In this document: in pieces, positions 32,067-41,020 of the stretch
Position numbering within the stretch: position 1 is the stretch's first letter
Layout: every line of letters begins with the position of its first letter
Notes under the pieces: model-generated
Told to the model about the DNA's origin: nothing
Seen by the model: only the letters and a program-made list of their open reading frames with translations
Database searches by the model: none
Translations under genes and position numbers: made by a program
DNA from: Roseococcus thiosulfatophilus
Lineage (GTDB): Bacteria > Pseudomonadota > Alphaproteobacteria > Acetobacterales > Acetobacteraceae
Assembly (NCBI RefSeq): GCF_017311575.1
Contig: NZ_JAFFQY010000055.1
Coordinates: 1 to 64,000 of the forward strand
Length of the DNA stretch: 64,000 bases
Direction of reading: 5' to 3'

Positions 32067-33314
32067 ATGGCCAAGCTCCAAATCCGCCACCTGGTGGCCC
32101 GCGCCAACGCCAAGGGGCTGACGCGCTACTACTGGCAGCCCGCCGCGCCCCTGCGCGCCGCCGGTTGGCGCCCGCTCTCGCTGGGCACGGACCAGGCGGC
32201 CGCCATGGCGAAGGCGGAGGAGCTGAACCAGGATGTGGACGCCTGGCGCCGGGGCGAAGTCCCGGCCGGCGCGCCGCCGGCGGCCAAGGCCCGCGCGAAG
32301 AAGGCCCCGGCGGGCAGCGTGGCCGCGCTGATCGAAGATTACCGCCATTCCCGCTGGTGGGCCGCGCTGGCCCCGCGCACCCGGCACCACTATGGCTGGG
32401 CCCTGGACGCGATCGAGGCCTGGGCCGGGGACCAGCCTGCCCGGGGCATCACGCCGCCCGCCGTCCAGGCCTTCTACCTGGCGCAGCTGCGCCGCGTGGA
32501 GGGCACCGGCAAGGCCCGCCGGGTGATCGAGACCCCGGCCAAGGCGGCGGCCGCCGTGCGCGTGCTGCGCCTGCTGCTGGAGGTGGGCGTGCGCCTGGGC
32601 TACCTGGCCAGCAACCCCGCCACCAAGCCCGGGATCTCGGCCCCGCGCCAGCGTGACCCCCGGCTGTGGTCGCCGGCGGCCGTGGCGCAGATGGTCGAGG
32701 CCGCCGATCGGCTGGGCTGGCGCAGCGTGGGCACGGCCATCCTGCTGAACCATTGGATGGGCCAGCGCGAGGCCGATGTGCTGGCGCTGGCGCCGTGGCA
32801 GGTGGAGCAGGGCGCCATCGTCCTGACGCAGGGCAAGACGGGCCGGCGCGTGGCGCTGCCCGTGCACCTGGTGCCCGCCCTGGTGGCGCGCCTCCAGGCG
32901 GAGACGGCGCGCCAGGTGGTGGTGAAGCTGCCCACCCGGCAGGCCGGCCAGGTGCGCCGCGCCACCATGCTGCGCCACGACCGGACGGGCGAAGCATGGA
33001 ACGAGCACACCTTCCGCCACGTCTTTGCGGAAATCCGCGCGGCCGCGGTGGCCGGCCTGCCGGAGGACCAGGCGCAAGGCCTGCCGGCGCTGCCCGGCCT
33101 GGCGGCCTGCGAGGATCTCCGATTCGCGGAGCTGCGGCACACGGCCGTGACGCGCCTGCATGAGGCCGGGGTGGATGAGCTGGGGATCAGCGGCATCACG
33201 GGCCACACGCCGGGCAGCGTGAAGGCCATCCTGGATCGGCACTACCTGGTGCGCACGGCCAAGGCGGCAGAGGGGGCCTTCAAGCGGCGGCTGGCGGCGG
33301 AGGGTGAGGGCTAG
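32067..33314 (+). CDS. int: Tyrosine recombinase phage integrase (415 aa)
   Basis: This is the site-specific integrase. The catalytic domain has R234 (QREADVLAL), K257 (TQGKTG), R357 (AELRHTAV), H380 (GITGHTPGS) and the nucleophile Y393 (DRHYLV). The usual histidine three residues before R357 is alanine (A354), an uncommon but tolerated change. The N-terminal 80 residues contain an arm-type/SAM-like binding region. The ATG at 32067 was chosen because GGAGGG lies about 5 nt upstream; an ATG at 32034 is the alternative. It ends 97 bp from the tRNA-Lys gene that probably contains the attachment site. Confidence 0.92.
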   Translation: MAKLQIRHLVARANAKGLTRYYWQPAAPLRAAGWRPLSLGTDQAAAMAKAEELNQDVDAWRRGEVPAGAPPAAKARAKKAPAGSVAALIEDYRHSRWWAALAPRTRHHYGWALDAIEAWAGDQPARGITPPAVQAFYLAQLRRVEGTGKARRVIETPAKAAAAVRVLRLLLEVGVRLGYLASNPATKPGISAPRQRDPRLWSPAAVAQMVEAADRLGWRSVGTAILLNHWMGQREADVLALAPWQVEQGAIVLTQGKTGRRVALPVHLVPALVARLQAETARQVVVKLPTRQAGQVRRATMLRHDRTGEAWNEHTFRHVFAEIRAAAVAGLPEDQAQGLPALPGLAACEDLRFAELRHTAVTRLHEAGVDELGISGITGHTPGSVKAILDRHYLVRTAKAAEGAFKRRLAAEGEG

Positions 33315-33411
33315 TCAGCTGCCGGAAACCGTCCAACTTTCCGGCCAATCCGGCCAGTTGGAACGAGTTGGAACGGGCAGCTGACTTTCGGTTGGAAGCC
33401 CTTGAAAGGGT
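33313..33411. other. Prophage attachment region with integrase-site-like repeats
   Basis: Between the integrase stop and the tRNA, AGTCAGCTGCC (33313-33323) and its inverse GGCAGCTGACT (33376-33386) form an 11-bp inverted repeat, and AGTCAGCTGC recurs inside the tRNA anticodon arm (33455-33464). TTGGAA occurs three times nearby (in two GTTGGAACG copies and one GTTGGAAG), with a TCCAA on the other strand, like arm-type sites. CCGGCCA is repeated twice. A short palindrome CCCTTGAAAGGG at 33399-33410 follows the tRNA. This is probably one attachment junction; the second is outside the window. Confidence 0.6.
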
Positions 33412-33487
<76 letters not shown>

Positions 33488-33503
33488 GACCGTGGGGGGC
33501 CTT

Positions 33504-34499
33504 CTAACCGGATCGGCGCGGATGTCCAGCCCCAGGCTGCATGGCGGGCATACCGAGAGGGTATTTCCCACCCCCCTCCGGCCATTCCCGCACATAGGCG
33601 GGCCAGGAAAGCCCCGTCACGCGCCCACGAAGGCGGGCCAGCAGCGCCAGCCCCTCCGCCTCCGGCACATGGAAGCGCGCGGTGCCGGGCGCGGGGTCAA
33701 GCTGGTGCAGGTAATAGGGCTTCACCCGGTGGCGCAGCATCGCGCGGAACAGCGCCTCCAACGCGGCCTCGCTGTCGTTCACGCCGCGCAGCAGCACGCT
33801 CTGGCCCAGCAGAACCAGGCCCGCGCCGTGCAGGGCGCGCAGCGCGGCCCCGGCCTCGGGCGTGAATTCGGCGGCCGCGTTGGCATGGACGCAAAGGTAG
33901 AGCGGCGTCTCCAGCGTCAGCGCCGCCAGCAATTCCGGCGTGATGCGCGTGGGTTCGGCCACCGGCACGCGGGAATGGATCCGCAGCAGCTCGACATGCG
34001 GAATGGCCGAAAGCCGCCCCAGGAGATGCCCCAGCCGCCGGGGGGAGAGGATCAGCGGGTCCCCCCCGGTCAGGATCACCTCGCGCACGGCGGGGGTCCG
34101 CGCGAACCAGTCCAGCGCCGCCTCCAGCTCCGCCTCGGTCAGCAGGCCGCCATCGGGGCCCACCGCCTCGCGCCGGAAGCAGAAGCGGCAATAGACGGGG
34201 CAGGCCAGCAGGGGCTTCAGCAACGCCCGGTCCGGGTAGCGGTGCACCACGCCCTTGATGGGGGTGAAGGGGGCATCGGCCGTCGGGTCGTCCAGCTCAT
34301 GCGGGGCCGTGACCAGTTCCGCGGGGTCGGGCAGGTATTGCGCGGCGACATCCGCCGCCCCGCCCGCGATCAGCGCGGCCATGGCCGGCGTCACGGCCAC
34401 CGAATAGCGCGCCTCGACGGGCGTGATCTCGGCCGCGCGGGCTGGCGTGACGAGGCCAGCCGCCGCCAGCTCCTGCGCGCTGCGAAGGGTCCGTTTCAT
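33504..34499 (-). CDS. epmB: EF-P (R)-beta-lysine synthase EpmB, radical SAM lysine 2,3-aminomutase
   Basis: EpmB isomerises (S)-alpha-lysine to (R)-beta-lysine for the modification of elongation factor P. The radical-SAM cluster motif CPVYCRFC (C100, C104, C107) is present and followed by FRR. The KPLLACPVYCRFCFRREAVG block and the later VREVILTGGDP and RIHSRVPV blocks are typical of the lysine 2,3-aminomutase family. At 331 residues the protein has the short EpmB length, not that of clostridial aminomutases (about 420). It is divergent from epmA across about 40 bp, which supports the assignment. Confidence 0.93.
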   Translation of the reverse strand: MKRTLRSAQELAAAGLVTPARAAEITPVEARYSVAVTPAMAALIAGGAADVAAQYLPDPAELVTAPHELDDPTADAPFTPIKGVVHRYPDRALLKPLLACPVYCRFCFRREAVGPDGGLLTEAELEAALDWFARTPAVREVILTGGDPLILSPRRLGHLLGRLSAIPHVELLRIHSRVPVAEPTRITPELLAALTLETPLYLCVHANAAAEFTPEAGAALRALHGAGLVLLGQSVLLRGVNDSEAALEALFRAMLRHRVKPYYLHQLDPAPGTARFHVPEAEGLALLARLRGRVTGLSWPAYVREWPEGGGKYPLGMPAMQPGAGHPRRSG

Positions 34500-34537
34500 G
34501 GTGCGGGGGGCTTTGCCCTGCTATGCCCCCCGGCGCA

Positions 34538-35557
34538 ATGCCCCACTGGTCCCCCGAGCGCCTGGCCGCCCGCCTGCCCTTCCTCGACGCCCGCGCGCGG
34601 CTGACGGCTGCCACGCGCACCTGGCTGACCGCCCGCGGCTACCGCGAGGTGGAAACGCCCTGCCTCGTCCCCGCCCCCGGCATGGAGGTGCATCTGCGGG
34701 GCTTCCGCACGGCATTCGAGCCGCATCTGGGCGCGGGGGCGGCGCAACCCCTCTGGCTGCGGACCTCGCCCGAACTGGCGCTGAAACGCCTCCTGGTCGC
34801 CGGCGCGGGCCCGGTGTTCGAACTCGCCCGCGTCTGGCGCAATGGCGAGGTGGGGCGCACCCACGCCCCCGAATTCACCATGCTGGAATGGTATCGCCCG
34901 GGCCTGACCCTCGACGGGCTGATGGACGAGGCGGAGGCGCTGGTCCGCGCCCTCTGCCCACCCCGCGTGGCGCATCATGGGGTGGAGACGGACCTCGCTT
35001 TGCCCTTCGAGCGCATCACCTGCGCCGAGGCCTTCGCCCGCTGGGTGGGGATGGACCTACTGGCCAGCATCCGCCCGGACGGCAGCGGCGATGCGGCCGC
35101 GCTGGGCGCCAGGCCCGGCGAAAGCTGGGAGGACGCCTTCTTCCGCCTGCTGCTGGACCATGTGGAGCCGCATCTGGGCCGCGCGCGTGGCAGTTTCCTG
35201 ACGCATTGGCCCTCCCCCCAGGCCGCGCTGGCCCGCCGCGACCCGCATGACCCGCGCGTGGCCTTGCGCTTCGAGATGTTCGTGGGCGGCGTGGAACTCG
35301 CCAACGCCTTCGACGAACTCACCGACCCGGCCGAGCAGCGCGCCCGCTTCACCCATGACGTCGCCGAGCGCGTGCGGCTGCACGGCGCCGACAACGCCTG
35401 GCCGGTGGACGAGGATTTCCTGGCGGCGCTGGATCACGGCATGCCCGCCGGCAGCGGCATCGCGCTCGGCTTCGACCGGCTGGCCATGCTGGCCAGCGGC
35501 GCGCGGCGCATCGAGGATGTGCTGTGGCTGGGCGCCTTCCCGGCGGCGCCGGGCTAA
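34538..35557 (+). CDS. epmA: EF-P--(R)-beta-lysine ligase EpmA (GenX/PoxA)
   Basis: This truncated class II lysyl-tRNA synthetase paralogue adds (R)-beta-lysine to elongation factor P. It lacks the anticodon-binding domain and begins directly with the catalytic core: VWRNGEVGRTHAPEFTMLEW (motif 2) and GSGIALGFDRLAML (motif 3) are visible. The length (339 residues) is normal for EpmA. The start at 34538 was chosen over 34523 because the short extension MPPGA is not conserved-looking. It is divergent from epmB; the two act in the same pathway. Confidence 0.92.
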   Translation: MPHWSPERLAARLPFLDARARLTAATRTWLTARGYREVETPCLVPAPGMEVHLRGFRTAFEPHLGAGAAQPLWLRTSPELALKRLLVAGAGPVFELARVWRNGEVGRTHAPEFTMLEWYRPGLTLDGLMDEAEALVRALCPPRVAHHGVETDLALPFERITCAEAFARWVGMDLLASIRPDGSGDAAALGARPGESWEDAFFRLLLDHVEPHLGRARGSFLTHWPSPQAALARRDPHDPRVALRFEMFVGGVELANAFDELTDPAEQRARFTHDVAERVRLHGADNAWPVDEDFLAALDHGMPAGSGIALGFDRLAMLASGARRIEDVLWLGAFPAAPG

Positions 35558-36549
35558 GGCAGCGACACCCGCTCGGACACGCGCAGCACCGCCCGGTTCC
35601 GCCCGCCACGCTTCGCCTCGTAGAGCAGCGCATCGGCCTGGGCCAGGGCGGCCGCCGCGTCCTCGGGCGGCATGTTGAACGTCACGCCGCCGATCGAGGC
35701 CGTCACCGCCCAGCCCTGTGCCGCCATGCGTCGGCCGATGCCGCTGCGGATGCGCTCGGCCAGGGCATCCGCCTCGCCGGAGGCCAGCAGCAGCGCGAAT
35801 TCGTCGCCGCCCAGCCGCGCCGCGAGGTCTGTCGGGCCGCAGGCCAGCCGCAGTTCCTGCGCCACCTCGGTCAGCGCCATGTCACCCACCGCATGGCCCT
35901 GGCTGTCGTTCAGCCCCTTGAACCCGTCGAGGTCGAGGCAGAGCAGCGAAAAGCCCGGCCCCTGGAGGATGGCCCGCGCCAGCGCATCCATCAGCGCGGG
36001 GCGGTTGGCCAGGCCCGTCAGCGCATCGGTCAGGGCCAGGTTGTGCACCTGGCGCATCACCCGCCGCAGCTCGAGCGTCGTCACCACCGTGCGGGCCAGG
36101 CTCTGCATGGTCGCGACCATGTTCGCGTCATGCTCGCGCACCACCTCGTCCAGCACGCAGAGGGCGCCCAGGGCGAAGCCCTCGCTGTTCACCAGCGGAA
36201 CGCCGAGATAGGCGCGCAGATGCGGCGGCCCGGTCACATAGGGATTGTCGGAGACGCGGGGGTCCTGCGACATGTCCGTGACCGACATGGGCTGGTCCGG
36301 CGTCAGGATGGCATGCGCGCAGACCGAGGCGTCACGCGGCGTTTCGGCGATGTCCACGCCCTTCTTGGCCAGCAGCACCTGCCGGTTCGAATCCACCAGC
36401 GTGACCAGCGCCATCGGCATGGAGGTCAGCCGCGCTGCCAATTGCACCACATCATCCAGCACCGCGTCGCAAGCGCCATCCAGCAGCCCATAGGAACGCA
36501 GTGCTTCCAAGCGCTCGGCTTCATGTGGCGGAATGGCAGCGGCGGGCAT
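35554..36549 (-). CDS. GAF-GGDEF diguanylate cyclase
   Basis: This is a probable cyclic-di-GMP synthase. Residues about 20-160 form a GAF sensor domain of the type found N-terminal to cyclases (MALVTLVDSNRQVLLAKKGV, then DASVCAHAILTPDQPMSV). The GGDEF active site RLGGDEFALLL is at 247-251. The usual inhibitory RxxD is replaced by GPTD (238-241), so feedback inhibition is probably lost. No membrane segment is visible. The gene converges with epmA, overlapping its stop codon. The 154 bp upstream, to 36703, is relatively AT-rich and shows no gene. Confidence 0.9.
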   Translation of the reverse strand: MPAAAIPPHEAERLEALRSYGLLDGACDAVLDDVVQLAARLTSMPMALVTLVDSNRQVLLAKKGVDIAETPRDASVCAHAILTPDQPMSVTDMSQDPRVSDNPYVTGPPHLRAYLGVPLVNSEGFALGALCVLDEVVREHDANMVATMQSLARTVVTTLELRRVMRQVHNLALTDALTGLANRPALMDALARAILQGPGFSLLCLDLDGFKGLNDSQGHAVGDMALTEVAQELRLACGPTDLAARLGGDEFALLLASGEADALAERIRSGIGRRMAAQGWAVTASIGGVTFNMPPEDAAAALAQADALLYEAKRGGRNRAVLRVSERVSLP

Positions 36550-36703
36550 GGATATTCCCTGTAAGCTCAGGGCATTCGCATACCATCGGCAAGCGGCGAG
36601 ATAAAGGCCGATGCGGTCTCATTCCTGTCTTGTGTGTGTAGTTTTGCAACTGCGGGGAAAACAGAAAGTGTATTTACTTCGCACCCGCCCAATTCTGCAT
36701 TCT

Positions 36704-37681
36704 TCAGTCGAGCCGCGCTCCTGAGATCCTCACCACCTCCGCCCAGCGCGTGATCTCGGCCTGCTGGAAGCGCGCCAACTCCTCCGGGGTCGAGGATTGC
36801 ACGCCGAAGCCCGCCTCGCCCAGGCGCTGCGCCAGCTCGGGCGCGGCCAGGATGCGCACGATCTCAGCATTCATCCGCGCCACGGCGGCGGGGGGTGAGC
36901 CGGCGCGCAGGAAGATGGCCGTCCAGATGGAGCTGACCAGCGAAGGGTGCCCCAGCTCCGCCGTGGTGGGCACGTCCGGGATGGCGCTGCTGCGCGTGGG
37001 CGCCATGGTGGCGAGCGGCGTGACGCGCCCCGCCCGGATCTGCCCCAGCACATCGGCGATGGAGGGGAACATCAATGGCACGCGTCCCGCGATCACATCC
37101 GCCACCGCCAGCGCCTGGCCGCGATAGGGCACGTGCTCCATCGGGATGCCGAAAAGATGCCCGAACATCTCGCCCGCCAGATGCGTGGGCGAACCATTGC
37201 CGGAGGAGGCGAAGGAGCGCTTGGTGGCATCCGCCCGCAGTGCCGCCACCAGGCCCTCCAGGCTGCGCTGCGGCGGCGCCGGCCATTCGGGCCCCACGCC
37301 GATGAACTGCGCGTAGTCCGCCACCATGGTCACCGGCGCGAAGTCCCGCACCGGGTCATAGGCCAGGCGCGAATAGAGCGAGACATTGGCCGCATGGGTG
37401 CCGGTGGTGGCGATGAAGAGGGTGTGGCCATCCGGCGCCGCGCGCGCCGCCTCGGTCGCGCCGATCACGCCGCCGGCGCCGGGCCGGTTCTCGATCACGA
37501 CGGGCTGGCCCAGCGCGCGCGCCAGCGGCTCCGCGATCAGCCGCGCCTGGGTGTCGCTGCTGCCGCCCGCCGGGAAGGGCACGATGAAGCGCACGGGCCG
37601 TTCCGGCGACCATTGGCCCTGCGCCAAGGCCGGCGCGGCGAGAAAGGGCGAGGCCAGGATCAGGCGGCGGCGCGTGGGCAT
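36704..37681 (-). CDS. Bug-family tripartite tricarboxylate transporter receptor (TctC-like, 325 aa)
   Basis: This is a periplasmic solute receptor of the Bug (TctC) family. An N-terminal signal MPTRRRLILASPFLAAPALAQ is present with a twin-arginine-like RRR; the mature protein starts QWSPERPVRFIVPFPAGGSS, the canonical Bug opening. The VIENRPGAGGVIGATEAARA block is diagnostic. The ATG at 37681 was chosen because it provides the signal peptide. It lies 4 bp after the hydrolase gene. The ligand is unknown; no tctA or tctB lies nearby, as is common for the family. Confidence 0.9.
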   Translation of the reverse strand: MPTRRRLILASPFLAAPALAQGQWSPERPVRFIVPFPAGGSSDTQARLIAEPLARALGQPVVIENRPGAGGVIGATEAARAAPDGHTLFIATTGTHAANVSLYSRLAYDPVRDFAPVTMVADYAQFIGVGPEWPAPPQRSLEGLVAALRADATKRSFASSGNGSPTHLAGEMFGHLFGIPMEHVPYRGQALAVADVIAGRVPLMFPSIADVLGQIRAGRVTPLATMAPTRSSAIPDVPTTAELGHPSLVSSIWTAIFLRAGSPPAAVARMNAEIVRILAAPELAQRLGEAGFGVQSSTPEELARFQQAEITRWAEVVRISGARLD

Positions 37682-37685
37682 GGGG

Positions 37686-38477
37686 TCACTCCTTGAGGAA
37701 GGGCAGGACGATCTCGCCAAAGCGGGCGGGCTCGGTGCGGGAGAGGGCATGGCCGCCGCGCGGCTCGAAATGCACGCGCGCGCCGGGCACCAGCGCGGCC
37801 AGCTCCTCCGAGAAGTAGCGGGGCGTCAGGATGTCGTCATCGGTGCAGACGACCAGCATGGGCACATCCAGCCCGGGCAGCTCCGCGCGCGGGTCGAAGT
37901 CCAGGATCGCTTGCAGGCGGCTGCCCTGCACCTCCGGCTCGCCCAGCGCCGCCGCGGCGGCCTGTTCGTCGGCGTCCAGGCGCTCCGCGTTCGCATTGAT
38001 GAAATAGGGCGGGTGCAGCAGCAGCGTGGTGTAGCGCGCATAGGCGTCCATGCCCGCGCGGTCCATCAGCATGCGGCGCAGCCCCAGCAGCTTGCGGCGA
38101 TAGGCGTCGCCATGGGTGGTGCTGGCATAGACCACCATGCGGCGGAAGACGCCCGGCCGCCGCAGCGCCAGCGCCACGCCGATGGCGCCCCCGGTGGAGT
38201 GGCCGAGATAGAGCGGGCGCTCCACCCCCGCCGCATCCAGCACGGCGGAGAGATCCTCCGCCATCTGCCAGACCGAGGCCACCGGCACCCGCGAGGAATG
38301 TCCCGTGCCGCGCTGGTCGAAGATCAGCAGGTGGAAATGCTTGCCCCATTCCTCGAATTGCGGCGTCCACCAGCCATGGGTGCCGCCCAGGCCCGAGGCC
38401 AGCACCAGGTCGGGCTTCGACGGGTCACCCCGCCGGTCCCACCACAGCGTGGCGCCGTCGCGTTCCAGGCTGGGCAT
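37686..38477 (-). CDS. Alpha/beta hydrolase (263 aa)
   Basis: A hydrolase of the alpha/beta fold. The nucleophile elbow GHSTGG has S94; the oxyanion loop is in ASGLGGTHGWW; the catalytic histidine is in PRGGHALSRT near residue 246. The sequence resembles enol-lactonase/RutD-type hydrolases, but the substrate cannot be stated. The ATG at 38477 overlaps the nitrilase stop (ATGA), so the two are co-translated and may act on the same substrate, possibly a carbamoyl compound; this is inference. Confidence 0.85.
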   Translation of the reverse strand: MPSLERDGATLWWDRRGDPSKPDLVLASGLGGTHGWWTPQFEEWGKHFHLLIFDQRGTGHSSRVPVASVWQMAEDLSAVLDAAGVERPLYLGHSTGGAIGVALALRRPGVFRRMVVYASTTHGDAYRRKLLGLRRMLMDRAGMDAYARYTTLLLHPPYFINANAERLDADEQAAAAALGEPEVQGSRLQAILDFDPRAELPGLDVPMLVVCTDDDILTPRYFSEELAALVPGARVHFEPRGGHALSRTEPARFGEIVLPFLKE

Positions 38478-39442
38478 CAGCCCTGCCCCGGCTTCCACAC
38501 CGGCGGCGCCTCGCTGCCCGTCTGGGTGGTGATGCGCTGATAGGCCTCGGTGCGGCGGTGGGCGGCGAAGTTGAAGATGGTGGTGCGGCCGAGATTGCAG
38601 TCGTCCAGGTCGCAATCGGCGGTGATGAGTTCATCGCCCCAGGAGGTCGCCTGGGCCATGATCTCGCCCTGCGGGTTCACGATGATGGAATGGCCGAACA
38701 GCTCATGCCCATCCTCGGTGCCACCCTTGGCCGTGGCCACGCCGAAGCAGGCATTCTGGTAGCAGCCCGAGCGGACCGAGAGGTGGGAATGCTCCACCCG
38801 CAGGTGGTGCGCCTCGAAGCCGCGATTGTCCATGTTCAGGCTGGGCGTGTTGTAGCCGAGCATGACGATCTCGACCTGCTGCAGCCCCATTTCGCGCCAG
38901 GCCTCGGGCCAGCGGCGGTCATTGCAGATCATCATGCCGATATTGGCCTCCTGCCCGCCCACCGGCGCGCGGATCACAGGGAAGCCCAGGTCGCCCACCT
39001 CGAAATACCGCTTCTCCAGATGCTGCACCTTGCGGATGGGGTCGAAATCGCGGTGGCCGGGCAGATGCACCTTGCGGTACTTCAGCACCACCTCGCCCGA
39101 GGGGTGCACATAGATCGCGGTGTTGAAGCGGCGCCCGTCCGGCGTCTTCTCGGCATAGCCCAGATGGAAGCCGATGCCGTATTTCCGCGCCGCCTCGAAC
39201 AGCGGCGCCGTCTCGTTCGACGGCATCGCGTGCTCATACCAGTGGTCGGCGCGGCTGATGTCCTCCTCATACCAGCGGGGGAAGAAGGTGGTCAGCGCCA
39301 GTTCGGGAAAGACCACCACCTCCACGCCGCGCTTGTGCGCGCGCTCCATGAGGCGGACCATGCGGCCGACCGCGACATCGCGCCCCTCGGCCTTCTGGAT
39401 GGGTCCCAATTGCGCGGCGGCGAGGGTGACGAGACGGGGCAT
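38477..39442 (-). CDS. N-carbamoyl-amino-acid hydrolase-like nitrilase (321 aa)
   Basis: This is a carbon-nitrogen hydrolase. The catalytic triad is visible: E47 (FPELAL), K124 (KYRKVHLPG) and C173 (MMICNDRRWPE). The blocks HLPGHRDFDP and KRYFEVGDLGFPVI are typical of N-carbamoyl-D-amino-acid amidohydrolase (DCase, about 304 residues), which removes the carbamoyl group from N-carbamoyl amino acids. It is followed by an alpha/beta hydrolase and a Bug receptor. The substrate in this organism is not known from the sequence. Confidence 0.87.
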   Translation of the reverse strand: MPRLVTLAAAQLGPIQKAEGRDVAVGRMVRLMERAHKRGVEVVVFPELALTTFFPRWYEEDISRADHWYEHAMPSNETAPLFEAARKYGIGFHLGYAEKTPDGRRFNTAIYVHPSGEVVLKYRKVHLPGHRDFDPIRKVQHLEKRYFEVGDLGFPVIRAPVGGQEANIGMMICNDRRWPEAWREMGLQQVEIVMLGYNTPSLNMDNRGFEAHHLRVEHSHLSVRSGCYQNACFGVATAKGGTEDGHELFGHSIIVNPQGEIMAQATSWGDELITADCDLDDCNLGRTTIFNFAAHRRTEAYQRITTQTGSEAPPVWKPGQG

Positions 39443-39562
39443 GGATTTCCCTTCCTTTGGGCGTGGTTGTGGCGCCGCGCTGCGGGCACGCCAAGCGGGG
39501 CCGGAGGGCGAAACCTGCCCCGCCGCGCCGCGCTTGCCCAGTCCGGCGGCAGGGATTGCCCG

Positions 39563-40264
39563 TCAGGCCACCAGGTATTGCTGCTTCACCGCCTCATCCG
39601 CCATCAGAGCCTCCAGCGTGCCCTCCCAGCGGATCTGCCCTTTCTCCAGCACGCAGGCGCGGTCGCTGACCAGGCGCGCGAAGTGCAGGTTCTGCTCGGA
39701 CAGCAGCACCGTCAGGCCGTCCCGCTTCAGCGCCAGGATGGCGTCCGCCATGCGCTCGATGATGACGGGGGCCAGGCCTTCGGAGGGTTCGTCCAGCAGG
39801 ATCAGCCGCGGGTTGCCCATCAGCGTGCGGCCGATGGTGAGCATCTGCTGCTCGCCCCCGCTCATCCGCCCGCCCGGCCGCGCGCGCATCGCACCCAGGC
39901 TGGGGAAAAGGGCGAAGACGCGCTCCTCCGTCCAGGCCTGCTGACCCGGGCGGGGCGGGCGACGGCCGACATCGAGGTTTTCCATCACCGTCAGTTCGGT
40001 GAAGATGCGGCGTTCCTCGGGCACATAGCCGATGCCCGCGCGGGCGATCTCGAAGGGCTCGCGCCCCGCCAGGTCCCGCCCCTCGAAGCGCACCTGGCCC
40101 TGGCTGGGCCGCACCATTCCCATGATGGATTTCATGGTGGTGCTCTTGCCCGCGCCATTGCGGCCGAGCAGCGCCACCACCTCGCCCTGCCGCGCGGCGA
40201 GCGTGACACCTTGCAGGATATGCGCGCGGCCGTAATGCGCGTGCAGGCCCTCGACCTCCAGCAT
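39563..40264 (-). CDS. livF: Branched-chain amino acid ABC transporter ATPase LivF
   Basis: This is the second ATPase of a Liv-type importer. Walker A GRNGAGKST is at 34-42, the signature MSGGEQQM follows, and Walker B is in LILLDEPSEGL. The length (233 residues) is normal. It begins one base after the livG stop. The substrate of the transporter is set by the binding protein encoded at 42863-44077. The 120 bp between this gene and the nitrilase holds a weak GC hairpin and no gene. Confidence 0.93.
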   Translation of the reverse strand: MLEVEGLHAHYGRAHILQGVTLAARQGEVVALLGRNGAGKSTTMKSIMGMVRPSQGQVRFEGRDLAGREPFEIARAGIGYVPEERRIFTELTVMENLDVGRRPPRPGQQAWTEERVFALFPSLGAMRARPGGRMSGGEQQMLTIGRTLMGNPRLILLDEPSEGLAPVIIERMADAILALKRDGLTVLLSEQNLHFARLVSDRACVLEKGQIRWEGTLEALMADEAVKQQYLVA

Positions 40265-41020
40265 CTACGCGATCCCGTGCGTGGCGCCGGTGCCGAGATA
40301 GACCTCGCGCACGCGGGGGTCGGCGCGGACCTGGGCGGGTTCGCCCTCGGCGATGGGCCGGCCGCGGTCCAGCACCAGGATGCGGTCCGCATGGGCGAAG
40401 ACGACTTCCATGTCGTGCTCCGTGAACAGCACCGCGATGCCGGAGTTGCGGGCGATGCCGGCCGTCAGTTCCATCAGCGCCACGCGCTCGGAGGGCGCCA
40501 TGCCGGCGGTGGGTTCGTCCATCAGCAGCAGCGCGGGGTCGTTGGCGAGCGCGATGGCAAGTTCCACGCGCTTGAGGTCGCCATAGGCCAGCACGCCACA
40601 GGGGCGCCCGGCCTGCGCCGCCATGCCCACGCGCTCCAGCAGCGCCATGGCGCGGGCGGGGTCTTCGCGCCGCACCGGGTTCCAGATGTCGAAGAGGCGA
40701 TGCGCGTGCGACAGCAGCGCCATCTGCACATTCTCCAGCACCGACATGGAGGCGAAGGTGGCGGTGATCTGGAAGGTGCGCCCGACCCCCATGCGCCAGA
40801 TCCGCCGCGGCGGCAGGCCCGCGATGTCCTGGCCCTTCAGCACAATGCGCCCACGGTCCGGGCGAAGCTGCCCGTTCAGCATGTTGAAGCAGGTGGACTT
40901 GCCCGCGCCATTGGGGCCGATCAGCGCCAGCAGTTCCCCGGCTTGCACGGAAAGCGAGACGCCCGCCACCGCCTGCACGCCGCCGAAGGATTTGTGGATG
41001 TCCTCGACCAGAAGCGTCAC
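40265..41020 (-). CDS. livG: Branched-chain amino acid ABC transporter ATPase LivG
   Basis: This is the first ATPase of the importer. Walker A GPNGAGKS is at 35-42, and the signature and LLMDEPTAGM Walker B follow. The GTG at 41020 was chosen because it overlaps the livHM stop as GTGA; an upstream start lies in non-protein-like sequence. The length (251 residues) is normal for LivG. The transcript order is binding protein, livHM, livG, livF. Confidence 0.92.
   Translation of the reverse strand: MTLLVEDIHKSFGGVQAVAGVSLSVQAGELLALIGPNGAGKSTCFNMLNGQLRPDRGRIVLKGQDIAGLPPRRIWRMGVGRTFQITATFASMSVLENVQMALLSHAHRLFDIWNPVRREDPARAMALLERVGMAAQAGRPCGVLAYGDLKRVELAIALANDPALLLMDEPTAGMAPSERVALMELTAGIARNSGIAVLFTEHDMEVVFAHADRILVLDRGRPIAEGEPAQVRADPRVREVYLGTGATHGIA

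Larger units (their letters stand above)
1..33411. mobile_element. Temperate podovirus-like prophage (partial, left end outside window)
   Basis: A continuous run of phage genes fills this interval: integrase and excisionase-like genes, a CI/Cro switch, primase and helicase, large terminase, portal, scaffold, capsid, lysis genes, tail-tube proteins, internal virion proteins and a tailspike. The right boundary is placed at the 3' end of tRNA-Lys(CTT), because the integrase ends about 100 bp from it and ordinary metabolic genes begin on the other side. The left boundary and second attachment site are not in the window. The virion gene order (portal, scaffold, capsid, tail tube A and B, internal proteins, tailspike) follows T7, but there is no phage RNA or DNA polymerase gene, so this is a lysogenic podovirus and not an autographivirus. 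Confidence 0.93.

Noticed and set aside
1-33411. Gene transfer agent instead of a prophage
   Set aside because: The presence of an integrase at a tRNA, an excisionase-like gene, a CI/Cro switch and a podovirus ejection set fits a prophage; the GTA gene order (portal, protease, siphovirus tail) is absent.
39481-39524. Terminator after livF
   Set aside because: A GC inverted repeat is present but the stem is short and interrupted with no T-run, so it was not listed as a separate feature.
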